The position numbers and the translations under genes are program-made. DNA of 64,000 bases, taken from contig NC_092575.1 in assembly GCF_037975245.1 (NCBI RefSeq), forward strand, positions 13,257,001 through 13,321,000, in the 5' to 3' direction. The notes below the pieces were generated by a model. That model had not been told where the DNA came from. It saw only the letters and a program-made list of their open reading frames with translations, and searched no databases. Every line of letters begins with the position of its first letter. Position 1 is the stretch's first letter. This document shows positions 40,836 through 52,501 of the stretch, in pieces. The DNA comes from Apostichopus japonicus (lineage: Eukaryota; Echinodermata; Holothuroidea; Aspidochirotida; Stichopodidae).

Positions 40836-41999
40836 GGGGGGGGGGGTCTGTACCCAAAAGCGATCTGCGATAGGTTAATGTGACAATTTCCCATGTTAAT
40901 GTATAGCTCACGTTTATAAACTGAATTCTATAAACATATATATAGTTTTTTTTGGGGCGGTGTGGCTGTGTTTTGGTTTTTGCATACCCACTATAGCAGC
41001 ACATATAGCAGCACAGCGTTACGAAAGCCTGACACGATCGAGACAAAGGCTCGGTGTACGTCGGTAAATAAAAAGAAAGTCTGTAGGACCGTAAGTAAAT
41101 ATGTTTATCATGTGTGTGCTATGGCATAATTATAGCCTAATGATGCCGTGTCAAGTTTTATTTACACGTTTTCAGTTTATTTATGTACCCTCGTAAAATT
41201 TGGATCGAGTTATGTATTGTGTATTAAGTTGATTTCAACTTATTAACTTCAAAGCCAATGGGGAAGCCAGCAAGATCTTGACAGCAGCTGAATATCTCAA
41301 TATATCACAAGTTGCTTACGATTTTTGTGTATATGTGAGTGCATATTGAGAGAAATAAGTCTTGCTTTCGATATAGAAACATTATAAGGTAAGTTATATT
41401 GTCAGTAATTGAAATGCGGAATTTTGATGCGATTTTTTGGCAGGTCCGTGACCAGGCTGGGGAATTCGAAGGCTGTGCCACCAGACTACTGTGTTTCCCC
41501 ATTTGAACCACCATGATGTGGGCAAAAACACGACAAATTGCAGGCACGAGTATTGTACTCCAAGTTGTTGTTCTCGTCCTAGTAAACTACCAAATGTTGA
41601 CCCTCGTGTTTCAACTCATAATTCTTGGCTATGAGACTTTATGGTTAGGTTTTGAACGGATGAAAAAAAGACCCACACTAACCATAATTTATCGGAGGTG
41701 AATGCGGGATTACGTATCCGGTTTGTACTTTCATGAGAGCCTTCTCTATATATAAACACATTAGTTGATGAAAATGAACGTAGTTATCGTCATAATTTTG
41801 TTGAAATTTGCAGACGTATGCAGCTTTGAAAGGTGCACCGGTATATTTCAGCAAAATATTTCCAAAATTTGCCGTGGTGCTGAATAATCATGTGTTATAT
41901 TCACCCATTTTCTAGGAAAGAATAACGGGATTTTTTGGTTGACGTCACTGTTGACAAATCTCGAAACATGAAAACACAGCCTTCTTTTTGGCAATTTTA
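40836..41999. other. Upstream flank of the GAS2-like gene
   Basis: No gene is assigned. A 62-codon plus-strand frame at 41,513-41,701 has a favourable start context (accaccATGATG) and a hydrophobic stretch (VLQVVVLVLVNYQMLTLVFQ). It has no recognisable family and no supporting context, so it is not called as a gene. Confidence 0.35.
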
Positions 42000-42509
42000 C
42001 AAAAGGCGCCACCATCTCATCTCCGCTCAGTTCAGCTCAGCTGGGTAGTTTAGTGCATGATACTTGCAGATACAATGTTTTGCGGTTGTGTTCTGTGGTA
42101 GTGATTACAGGATTAGGATCGAGTTTTTATTTTATCACAGAGTTTTGTATAGATATAGACCAATCAACATGATGGGTTGAATTTAGAGATTTGATTGTAA
42201 ACATCTATTTGTATATTTGTAAAAGTTTGGCGTGTTTTCATTCCCTTTGAAGATTATTTCCCCACCTCACTTGGCTAAAATCGTGTGCCTTGTTTGTCAG
42301 TAGTGTACAGTAATCTCCTAATGTCAATTGATATAGGTCCCGGCTAAGCAGACCCTTTCAAAACGAGTGAGAGTGCATTGCAGTGATTTAAAATTTGTAA
42401 TTTGGATTACGAAGTTATTTACTTTGTATCAGTTGGGGACTTTACTTGGATTTTAACTACGAATGAAGACAGGTTCTTTCAACTACAGCGCATTAACCAT
42501 GTATTTCCG
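42000..42509 (+). promoter_or_regulatory. Probable first (noncoding) exon and promoter of the GAS2-like gene
   Basis: The segment ends in a strong donor (TTCCG|GTAAGT; intron begins at 42,510). An ATG at 42,463 starts a short frame (MKTGSFNYSALTMYF). Spliced to the acceptor at 51,579 it would run into a stop after four more codons, so it would act as an upstream open reading frame and not as part of the GAS2-like protein. The 5' limit is unknown; 42,000 is a round estimate. Linkage to the exon 9 kb downstream is inferred from strand, donor strength and absence of other genes. Confidence 0.4.
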
Positions 42510-44812
42510 GTAAGTTTGTTAGTATAGACTTTTTCTTTTTGAAGTTTGCATGTAACTTAAAAAAAAAAAAATCAACAAGGGCCTTTCGCTGACTGACCTT
42601 ATGCCTAAACTAAAGTAAGTTATGGCTAGGCTAGACTTGTCTGTGTTACTTTCAGGTTACATGTCCTACTCCTACTAGCCTATTCCTAAAGGAAAATTAG
42701 AGTAGACCTAGGCAGAACTAGTATTGGCTTAGACTCTAACTTGGATACAGGCTACTTTCATTTAACCAACCCCAAATGTGTAATGTCTAGCTTGTATTCT
42801 TAACAAACTGTCATCTTTAAAGATTGTTACAAGTTTACACTACAGAGTGGGCCTACAGTACTTTCGACCTTGAATTAGAATGATAATTTGGTGTTGGATT
42901 TGGATTTGTTTAGAGATGGAAAATGCCTTGCGGTTGGCTGTAAAATGATTGTTTAAGTTTGAAAGCAAATGATCATATTGTTTAGTCCACATTTTAACCT
43001 TTTTTTGCAAGAGGGGAGGGGGGTGGCAGGGGGGATGAAGATGGATTGTCCTGAATATTTAACTCAATTAGTTCACTGCATATGATAATTAGGTTAAATG
43101 TTACTTGTTTGGTAGCATTAATGCAAGTGTATGTGATGTAAACGATTGATTAACATCACTGAATCTTACAATATATTTTGTGAATCACAATCCTCAACTT
43201 GGAACATCCAAACCTTAACATGAGCACAAAGCAAAATTAAGTTTTGTCACATAATTAATCATGATTCCTTTTTATTAATTTATGAGAAATATCACCAATA
43301 AAATACTCCTTTGTGTCCATTGCCCTTAACACTTGTGATGTTACTGTTACTCACTGAGTAACCTTCCCCTACTGTATTAACCTGAATTGCTTCTTTGTCC
43401 TACTGTACATTTATGAGACTTGTTCTGACTACAGACAAGTGTAACAGAAAGATTTATCAAAGGGAAGCAGATTAACTTGAACCCAGTGAGCATTTCCTGT
43501 TTTTTGTACATCTGAGATGATCAACATGCATCTAAAATTAATTTGCAGATATTGAAGACACAAATCCCAGTCCTTCTAGCCAGACTTTATCATTCGTCCA
43601 TTTAAGCAAGTCATTTGAAATGTAGATCAGTTAGCCATAATCAATTTTGAAAGTGCTAGATCTCATTCCAGGATGGTGATGACTTGCCCAATTGATTTTC
43701 CATATTATATTGCTTAATTAATTGTAGTACAATGAAACAGTGAATTACTGTACAGCATGGGTTTGTACAGTATGTGTTTGGGGTACATGTGCTCTTGATA
43801 AGTGCTGGTGTTATAACCTTGTGTGAGATGATGTACATACATGTGAACACTGCAGTAACATGCATGTAACGCTGTCATATGTTATCTACAAGTTAATTGT
43901 GTCGATAGAATTAATGCTGTCAAAATGTTTTTGAAGATCTAAAGCCTCCTTAGCAGTACGAACATCGTTGGCTGATAGTACAATGATAAATTGTATCAAC
44001 ATTTAATAGCGAAACAAAAGTAAAACTTCAGGGGAACATAGCAAGTCTTGGTTACAGTATTGTGTTTGCTGTTTCAAGTTTTGCTCTTTCACTTTAACTT
44101 CCTCAGAAAACTTAAAGGAGTAATGGCATGAGGGGAGATTCCAGGAAATGATTTGTTATGTAACTTTATACATCATTCGCACATACAATGAATTACTACT
44201 AAGGGATTTTTCTAGCTATAGTTTAATTCTTTTCCCTAAACATTAGAAATGAGCTAACTCTGTGCACTGAAAGATCACATTTGTACCACATATTTTAAAC
44301 CGTTAAAGTGAATGTGTGAAATCAAAAGTGCACATGTTTGTCACTTTGCCTGGTTCCTTTCATAAGCTCTTTAAAGTGTCCCAATCAAAAGCAATTGGAG
44401 CAGAGGTGACATTTCCGTTCTCTAGGACCAAAGGATGTTTTCATAGCTAACGGCAGACTAGATTTTGAGGATTCTGAAACCAGCTGGCGAATTTAAAGAC
44501 GTGATTGTGCATCACCCTGGAAGAACTATTGTATTTCGAAAGGGATACAATACAATGGATTAAATAGAGTCTGCTCAAAACTTGAACATATGGCGTTCAT
44601 GCAACAGTGATCATTGAATGTTGATGATATAAATAAATGATATTATTGTACATATTTTGAGCATAATTTTTGCACAAATTCTTGATATCGATTCTTGATG
44701 GCATTGACGCTGTATGCCATCTGCTTGGTGAGTTGACCCCAGAGTGTGTAGTATACTGTATGTAGGGAACACATGTCTTGGCAATACAGTTGTGTGGACT
44801 AACTGTATATGT

Positions 44813-44842
44813 CCAGGGAGTTGTTCCATAACAACTCCCTGG
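44813..44842. repeat. Perfect 13-bp stem hairpin
   Basis: CCAGGGAGTTGTT, a 4-nt loop (ccat), then the exact reverse complement AACAACTCCCTGG. It would form a very stable stem in RNA or cruciform DNA. No known RNA family is recognised. Confidence 0.75.
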
Positions 44843-45939
44843 TATGTCCATGCAGAACCATCACACAAGTTTGTGTATAGTTGATAGTCTTCACAGACAC
44901 ACACCATCTGCCATTTATCATCAGGTGATGACTGTAAGGCTGAAGCAGGGAGCAGCTACTCTTGTGAAATACAAGGCTGTCTGTCCTCTGTGGTCTGTTC
45001 TTCCTTAGGCAATTTCAATGGCTTAGTAGCATGACAAGGAGGGGTGAAAAGGCATTAATTACAAAAAGAATCACTCCAGAGACCAGAAAGTTATCCGATT
45101 TTTTTTTCTTGGGTGGGGGGGGGGGTCAGTGGTTTGCTTACAATCTGTTGAAATGAAAAGATGTCACATACATGAGAAGCATGAAGGTCTTGCCTTTGAG
45201 TTGCACACACAAGACTAACTAACTTCTAAACAGGAGCTGGGTGAAGAAAGAAAGTACATAAAACTACTGTACTCTACTTCCAGCCAATCACATTCACAAA
45301 ATAGATTTGGTCAGAAGTTGGGTTACATTACATTCCAGTCAGTTTGCAGCAACATTATGCCTCTTGGAAATCAATAAAAGCAAGGTTAAAAGTGGCTAAT
45401 CTGCATCCATACACAATCATAAAAGGCAATCATACAGTGGGTTTGTGATATTACAACATACAGTATGCTTAGACTTAGTACAATGGAGTATGGACCATCT
45501 GAGTCATGAAGTTTACAGTACATGCAAATATTCCTATTTTGCTTTATGAACCATTCACTATTTATTTATCTTAGTGCCTGGTTTTGAACTTTGAACTAAC
45601 ATGAAAAACATTGAATAAACAAATAGTGCAGCTAAATGATGGATCAAATTTGTTACATGTTTTCCTCTGAGGAAAACGTAACTACTGTAGTTTCTGTTTG
45701 TAGAGCACAGTACATGCCTTCTGAATCACTTGTGCACTGAAGCTTTAACAACTTTAGGTATATATCTTGTGGTGTAAAGTTCGCCTGACCTGTAAATTTT
45801 TTATCTTTAGAATTTAGCATTTTTGTAACATGGTCTAGTTGTCTCTCCTCGCTTGAGATGATGATTACCCATAACTGTAACTCTACACGGTCATTTAGAT
45901 TATTTCTAGTTTCAGTCGGTAGCAGTATTCCACTAAAGG

Positions 45940-46150
45940 GTGATTTTAGGCAGAATTTTAGGCCTCATATGTCATAGTTCTAGAAAAGAAAATTAATATT
46001 AAGTGGTTTTAATGTGAACTGTAATGTAGCTATACCAATTTTCAAAATGTTGACCTAGATAAAATATGCTACATTTCAGGAATGCTCCTTTATATTAAGG
46101 CTAAATTGATTAATGTTTGGCTCTGCTAAGTGGAGGCCTTAAAATGGTTT
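45940..46150 (-). mobile_element. Dispersed repeat, AAGGAGCATTCC family, copy C (reverse)
   Basis: On the minus strand it reads TTAAGGCCTCCACTTAGCAG, then TTTAGCCTTAATATAAAGGA followed by GCATTCCTGAAATG, and ends near AACTATGACATATGAGG: the same landmarks in the same order as copies A and B. Confidence 0.6.
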
Positions 46151-49100
46151 TATATAAAATGTTATTCTACATGTATTGTTCCATAAATTCTAAACTGCTG
46201 AGCATTTATCTGGATCAAACAGCAAGGGGGAGTAGTTGAACATTAACACTTAGATCTAACTTCTCTGAATCTCAACTAATTGACATAGCTCATGAGATAA
46301 ATGTTGTAAAGTCACATTCGCATAATTTTGCAAAGTCTGTTGAGAGTGACAATTGTATTGTATTGTTTGTACAGTACTGTTCTATATGATAACACTGTAT
46401 ACATAGTGTTTGCAGATAACCATTAATCAGTAATGTTATGTGTACTCTGCCTGTCATCAACACATTAAAGACACATTTAAAATTATCGCACAGCAGCTAC
46501 TGTAGGAGTCTAGGACAGTACATTGAGTGTTTCCACTTACATCACACACACACTAATATATATCAGTCTGTCTGTATGTGCTCTCTCATATTCTTCAAAA
46601 TTTATTCAAAGCTGAGAGCTCTGTTCTGTCTAAAGATTCTCTCCATCAATGAGTAATTTTACTGACAGACGGATCCCTAAAGACTTAAAACAGACAACTT
46701 CATTGTATCTTGAAGACTTTACTGTGTATTGCAGAGTAGCAGCAGTCCATGCAGTTTGTTTCCTATATTGGAATCAGAACGAAAGAAGAGAAATGGGAGA
46801 AGACATTCACAGATCAATGGCGTATTTTCACAAAAACGGAAATAGCACATAATCTCTAAAACATTAATGGTATTGTCATTTGTGGTTTGGTTTGGTTCAA
46901 GGTAGCAGACAGGATACAATTAAATGTTCAGTACTTCTAAAGGAGCTTGAATAGCTGTCTATCGAAAACTAAACAAGATTAAGTCTAAATATAACAGTCA
47001 GATGTACTTAAGAATGCTAGCTTCAACGTGGCCACAAATTTGGTGTTACATATGCAGTTTATGGCAAATGTATAAGAGAAGTACAGGAAGGTACTTGAAT
47101 ACAGTACAGACTACTTTTGGAGTCTTTGCTTTATAGATATTACACTAAGAATGGTGAAATAAGGCAAAAATGTCAGAGGTCTACTATATATGCAAAACAG
47201 ACTACTTCAGTTGTTACTATGGATTTTGCACCAACAAGAATGATGAAATAAGGCAAAAACTTCAGAGGTTTGCTACTGTATGTATATATGCAAACATTAC
47301 TTGTGTTAGATTTAAGGAAGTTGTGGGCCACGTACCTTTTCAGGATCAGATTAAATGTAGATTAATTTGCTAAGTACTGTAGAAAATCTCATCCGAATTG
47401 TTATATTCCACTACTGTATGTACAGTAGTCTAAACAGACATACTGTTACTGTATACAATATGTAATTTAGGTCGATTCTTTGTTTTCATACCTGTTTCCT
47501 CACAATATGAGCCCTTTCCCTCTACAATACAGTGTCTAGATTGAACTTTCTTTCAGAATGAGCGATAAATCCATATTTACTGCACTCCTCTCTTACCTGC
47601 CTTGTCTCTACTGTAATGCACCTATGCAAAGTACGCATCTACCTAGCCAAATAGCTGGTAACATTTTAGCACTGTGCCCCCTTGACCCGCCTCTGGGTCA
47701 TCGCCTATCCCCGCTTCCTTCCGAATCTATCATTTGTGAAGTAAATAGAGCCTAATCTGGTGATAAGTCTCTCTCATTTAAAATCACATTTTTCATACGT
47801 TTCTAAAGTTTTGGAATTCCATCGTCTGGAAGAAGCCTTCCCATCAAGCTGTTCGAGTAATCAAAGTCTTTCTTTCGTTATCCATAAATCCATTTATGTA
47901 TATGAATACACATGATGTGATCAAAGTTATAACCCAACACCATAAAAACAGCCATAAAAAAGTTAAAGACTCACTTATTACCGTAGGATCAGCCAGATTG
48001 ATGTTAGTCAAGTAGATCTCTTAGACTCTTACTGTAATTTATAGATTAATTGACAGCTGGGATCCAAGTTGTACTGTATGTACAATGATTATGTGTGGAA
48101 CTTGCTCAAAATGCCACAAAATAACAACCCTAATGTCAAATGACCTTTAAAACACTCTGTTCAATTAAGAGCAACTGTTGTCCGATCCTGTGCTATATCA
48201 GACAAGTTATTATTATTAGTAGTGGTAGTATTACACACTGTACTACCATACAGTATGAAACTGAATGAAGACCAGTTGGGGAGTTGAGCTACTGGACACT
48301 AAAACATACTCTTGATGGGACTGATGACTTGTGTGTAAACCATCAGCATTTTGATTTGAGTTATAAAGTACTAAAATTCTGAGAGGCACTGTAGTGGCTG
48401 TACCCTATACAGCACCGTACTAAATACAGTACATACATGTATGCTGTATATGCATCGATCGCCCTCTGTAGCATAATACTGTGCAATAGTTAGTTGTATA
48501 CCATGGTTGCTAAGGCATCAAAATTTAAAAGACTCGGCTACTAGTTTGAAATTCGAAGTGCCTGGTACCCTCACAAATTATACTCTGCTTTACTTTACAC
48601 TATAGTAGGCTGTATATTCTGTATTACACTCGGAAATGCTCATTCAAACGGTGGCATTTGGTTTTTCAGCGTGTGTGTGTGTCACATTTGATGATGCACA
48701 GGTAAGTCCATTTCAGTTGATATTTACAGTGTATGATGGGTGTGTAACTTGTGTTTGTTAAACGTGTATTTATGTTAGGTACTGTACAGTGTTTCGAAAT
48801 GTTCCACTATCGTTCTAAAAGTCTCGAGGTACAGATTTTACAACATTAGCTATTTGGATGACTCGGTGGATTGATATATTTATATTTTTCAACTTCATAA
48901 TTTTTTGGGGTGATATACAGTAGGGCTTCAAACTATATACTCTAATAGTAAGGGTTTTTACGAACAGTGCACTCTGTCAACATGAAACAAACAAGTTTGT
49001 GAAGAGGGAGTTGCCATTTAACTGCCTGATTGATTAGAATGTCAGCATCGCAGTTGAGGATAAACATTTAGCTAACAGGAAAAAGCAGCAAAATAGTTCT

Positions 49101-49198
49101 CTTTTCAAGCATGTACGTACCTGCATTCAAGTTATATGTCGACTGTTTTACAACAGAGTTTTAAATAATGCTTCACACAATGTAGTCTACAAATTTTT

Positions 49199-49290
49199 GT
49201 TTAAATTTTATTATGTTTAAATTTTATTATGTTTAAATTTTATTATGTTTAAATTTTATTATGTTTAAATGTTTAATTATGTTTAAATTA
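49199..49290. repeat. 16-bp AT minisatellite
   Basis: Four exact head-to-tail units of GTTTAAATTTTATTAT (49,199-49,262) are followed by two diverged units. It lies in the presumed intron 1 of the GAS2-like gene. Confidence 0.9.
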
Positions 49291-51579
49291 CTGTATATGT
49301 ACTATTCCCCAAGATTATGAAACCGTTGCAATTAACTATAAATTAATAATATTATAATGATACATATACTTTTTGTTTTGTCCTTGTATAATGCCCCTTT
49401 CATTCATAGATCACTAGTGAATATTTTAACAATTAGTACACAGTACACACTATACAATACAATGCCAATTTTATTGATTTGGTCAACATATGTGATTAGA
49501 CCACAACCAGTATTCATACCATGAGTGGTCATCCCTCTGTTTGCTGGTTGTTTTCAAGTGCTGGGCAAAACTAGTAAACCAGAACTTGAAGTTATTTGCT
49601 TAGCTATTCTCAGTGATTGTCATTCTTTGTGTGGATACTGCAAGTTTTTGTTGACTATTTGATCGTTTGATTTGTCTGTAGTGATCCTGGTTAAATACAC
49701 AGGGATTAATGAGGGCTTTAAATTATGACTCAAAGGACAACACACTGTAATTAGTCCAGATATTTATCTTACTTTGAATAATCAGGGATTAAACTAACAG
49801 TTTTAGAGATATATATATATATGTGAGATTGATCAACAATTAAATGAAGAAATTCTGAGGTGTTTGTGACTGCCTTTCAGCCTCAAGTTTGTCCCATCAT
49901 TGCACTCAGTGTATCAATAACAGAGATTGCTTTCAGCTAATTGTCTGTTCCTCCCAGTCTCATACATATTTGTGTCTATTTTCAACCAGTTTTCCTTTTT
50001 CAGTCAAATTTTGTTGCCCACTTTCGCAAAATGGACATGTTTTCATTGACAAGTTTAGCCATATGGTGCATTAACACTGCCTTCACCCCTACAGCCACAC
50101 ACAGTGCATAATATACTTTTAACTGTACCTGTCGTGAAGGGAATGCATCATTCGCTACAAATTCCCATTAATTTTGTATCGGCTGTATCGCTGTCACATG
50201 ACAATACTGTGCCCTGTGTCTGCATGATTCTTCATTCCAGTCAATTTCAAATTTCAATGCAGCTTTTAAGTCATGTGGTGGTGAAATGTGATTCATGAAG
50301 AATTACACAATTTTTTACCTTTGCAACATTTGTCTGCTGCTATAGTAACAACCACACATTTGCTCTGGTTACAATACATGCCAGTTGAAAGATAGATGAA
50401 AGCAACTGTGTATGTGTTGGCAAATGTTAGCACAATTTATACTAAGAGTTTTATCTAGAAGATCAAGACGATTCCTATAGAGGGTACACTTATCTTGTAG
50501 TCCAGGTTGTTTCTTTAAATCTTACCTAAACAAAGCCTAACATGTAAACTAAAATGTTTGTATTCTCAAGTTACCTCTCCTTTCATGTTTGCTTTCTGAC
50601 ATTCAAACCTCTTTATAAAAGCTTTATCTGCCCACTGTGATGGTAAGATGGCCTCTCATAAACTTTAATACTGTCAGTTCAGTAATGTTTGTTTGATAGA
50701 GATTAGGCTACATGCACAGACAGTAGCTATCTTCTGTTGTCATGGTTACATAAGATTCAGACAAGTTTGTGTAAGTTGTGTCACTCAGTTGGGATTCTTT
50801 TTGCAGTGGTTGACATGTACTGCTGTCATTTGTATGCACTTAAGGAACTCCTTTGCATATAGATTTGTTGTCAGCTATAATTCAAACCAGATGTCAGGTG
50901 ACCCAGAAGGAAAGAGATAAAATTGACCTCTGATTTTAATTGTAATTTAAGTCTCTTAAAAAGCAAATTTGGAATTTTTTAGGGTGAGTTCAGAGCTGTG
51001 AAGCTTTTCTGTATGAAAAGGTTGGGCAGACTTTAGTCCATTTTCTGGAGGACCAGTAACTTGTCTCTCCTGCCCCTTTATCCTTTTTTGAACAAGCTTC
51101 TCCAATCTATGAGGATTGAAGTGTGAAGGGAAGTTGAAAACTGTATGCAGAACTGTGCATGGCATGAAGTAACAGTTTGATAATCATTCTGTACTCTTTG
51201 CTGTACATACGGTGGTTGTGCAAAGACAGGTTGGGATTGCAACAACGACCCCTACCTTTAAACTTATTGATAGTCTGTAATGATACCTTTTCATCTCTCA
51301 TAAACAGTACTCTAAGAGGTCAGTGTTTCAGCACTCTACAGTACGTGGGCATTACTTTAGGAGGTCAGTGACTATCAGTGGTCAAAGTTTGTAATTGAAA
51401 TTTGCTATTCACCGCTTAGGGACTCAGTGGCCAGTATAATTTACATTAGAAGACGGATAAGGAGGATGAAGGTTGTAAGCAGGGAGAAACGAACATTGAT
51501 GCCTCCCAAGTCTTCTTTACAATTATTGATTCTGATCCTGAAATATGTTTTCATTTCTCTTGTTCTCTTATCTCCTCAG

Positions 51580-52501
51580 ACAAATAGAGTAAAGCAGCAA
51601 CGATGGTTGGACAATGGCAACCACAGATGATTGTAACAACGTCAATGCCAACGGAAAATACAGCGACCCTTACGATGAACGCTATAACATCCACTGGGAG
51701 GCCAAACCGATGCGGCCGTATAGAACTAAAGACGAATACCTCTACGCCATGCGTGAGGACTTGACGGAGTGGCTAAACGACCTGTACAGTTTAAAGATAT
51801 CTCCCGAAGATTTCTTTGAAAGCTTAGATAATGGTGTCCTTTTATGCAAACATGGGAATAGGCTTCAGACTTTAGCATTGGAGTTTCGGCAGCTGAATAA
51901 TGTCATCAACAACACAGAGATGGACTTCCATTCGGGGGACATCAAGTTTCGAGACTCTGCCAAGTCCGGCACATTCCAAGCCAGGGATAATATCAGTAAC
52001 TTCATCCACTGGTGTAGGAACTGCTTAAAAATCAATAGTGTTCTTATGTTTGAAACAGATGATCTAGTCCTTAGAAAAAACGACCGTAGCTTTATTCTAT
52101 GCCTCTTAGAGGTAGCGAGGAGAGGGGGTCTCGTGGGTATGCCCGTGCCTTTATTGGTCCAGTTTGAAAGGGAGATCGACAGAGAACTGAACGGGGAGAC
52201 CCCTTCAGAGCCGGACTCTCTAGCCTCTACAGATGGGAGTGCTCCCAGTTCTGCCACCGCAACTGACATTGAGCCAGAGTCACCCTCGGAGGCCGACTCC
52301 GAGGGTCGGTCCATGGACACCTCACCAGAACCTCCAATACCCAAATCATCCAGGTCTCGAACAAGCATTCCAAAACGATTACCCTTCACTCCAAAGCGCC
52401 GCCAACCAAAGAACAAAAACGAGGTACAGGAAGAGGAAGATCCGGAAGAATACGTTCAGATCCGCCTCTCAGAAGCAGTTCTAAAGACTCTCGACGAAAG
52501 G
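51580..52501 (+). CDS. GAS2-like protein, CH-domain exon (partial gene)
   Basis: The exon follows an acceptor (ttatctcctcag), has an ATG at 51,614 in good context (acaATGG) and ends before a donor (gtgagt) at 52,502, giving 296 codons. Residues ~37-172 are a calponin-homology domain of the GAS2 type: AMREDLTEWLNDLYSLKIS, LDNGVLLCKH, GTFQARDNISNFIHWCR, SVLMFETDDLVLRKNDRSF, LCLLEVARRG, close to GAS2L1. A Ser/Pro/acidic linker follows (195-245), then a basic stretch with a TSIP motif at 250-253, the [S/T]xIP form known to bind EB1. The exon stops at LKTLDER, just where the microtubule-binding GAS2 domain begins in relatives (NLDELVREIL...). That domain is not found in the remaining 11.5 kb and should lie beyond the window. 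The product would crosslink actin and microtubules. An out-of-frame ATG at 51,603 overlaps the start. Confidence 0.9.

Larger units (their letters stand above)
42510..51579 (+). other. Presumed intron 1 of the GAS2-like gene
   Basis: About 9 kb with no recognised exon. It contains a GGCCTA-type zone (42,600-42,730), a reversed copy of the AAGGAGCATTCC family (45,940-46,150), a perfect hairpin (44,813-44,842), an AT minisatellite (49,199-49,290), a G-run at ~45,115 and many TACTGTA/TACAGTA words. The 60-100 codon frames here show no family resemblance. Confidence 0.45.

Noticed and set aside
41513-41701. 62-codon hydrophobic peptide with good start context
   Set aside because: No family, no conserved motif and no transcript evidence; a single favourable Kozak context is not enough.
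51865-52416. 183-codon minus-strand open frame
   Set aside because: Antisense shadow of the GAS2-like CH-domain exon, which has clear domain identity on the plus strand.
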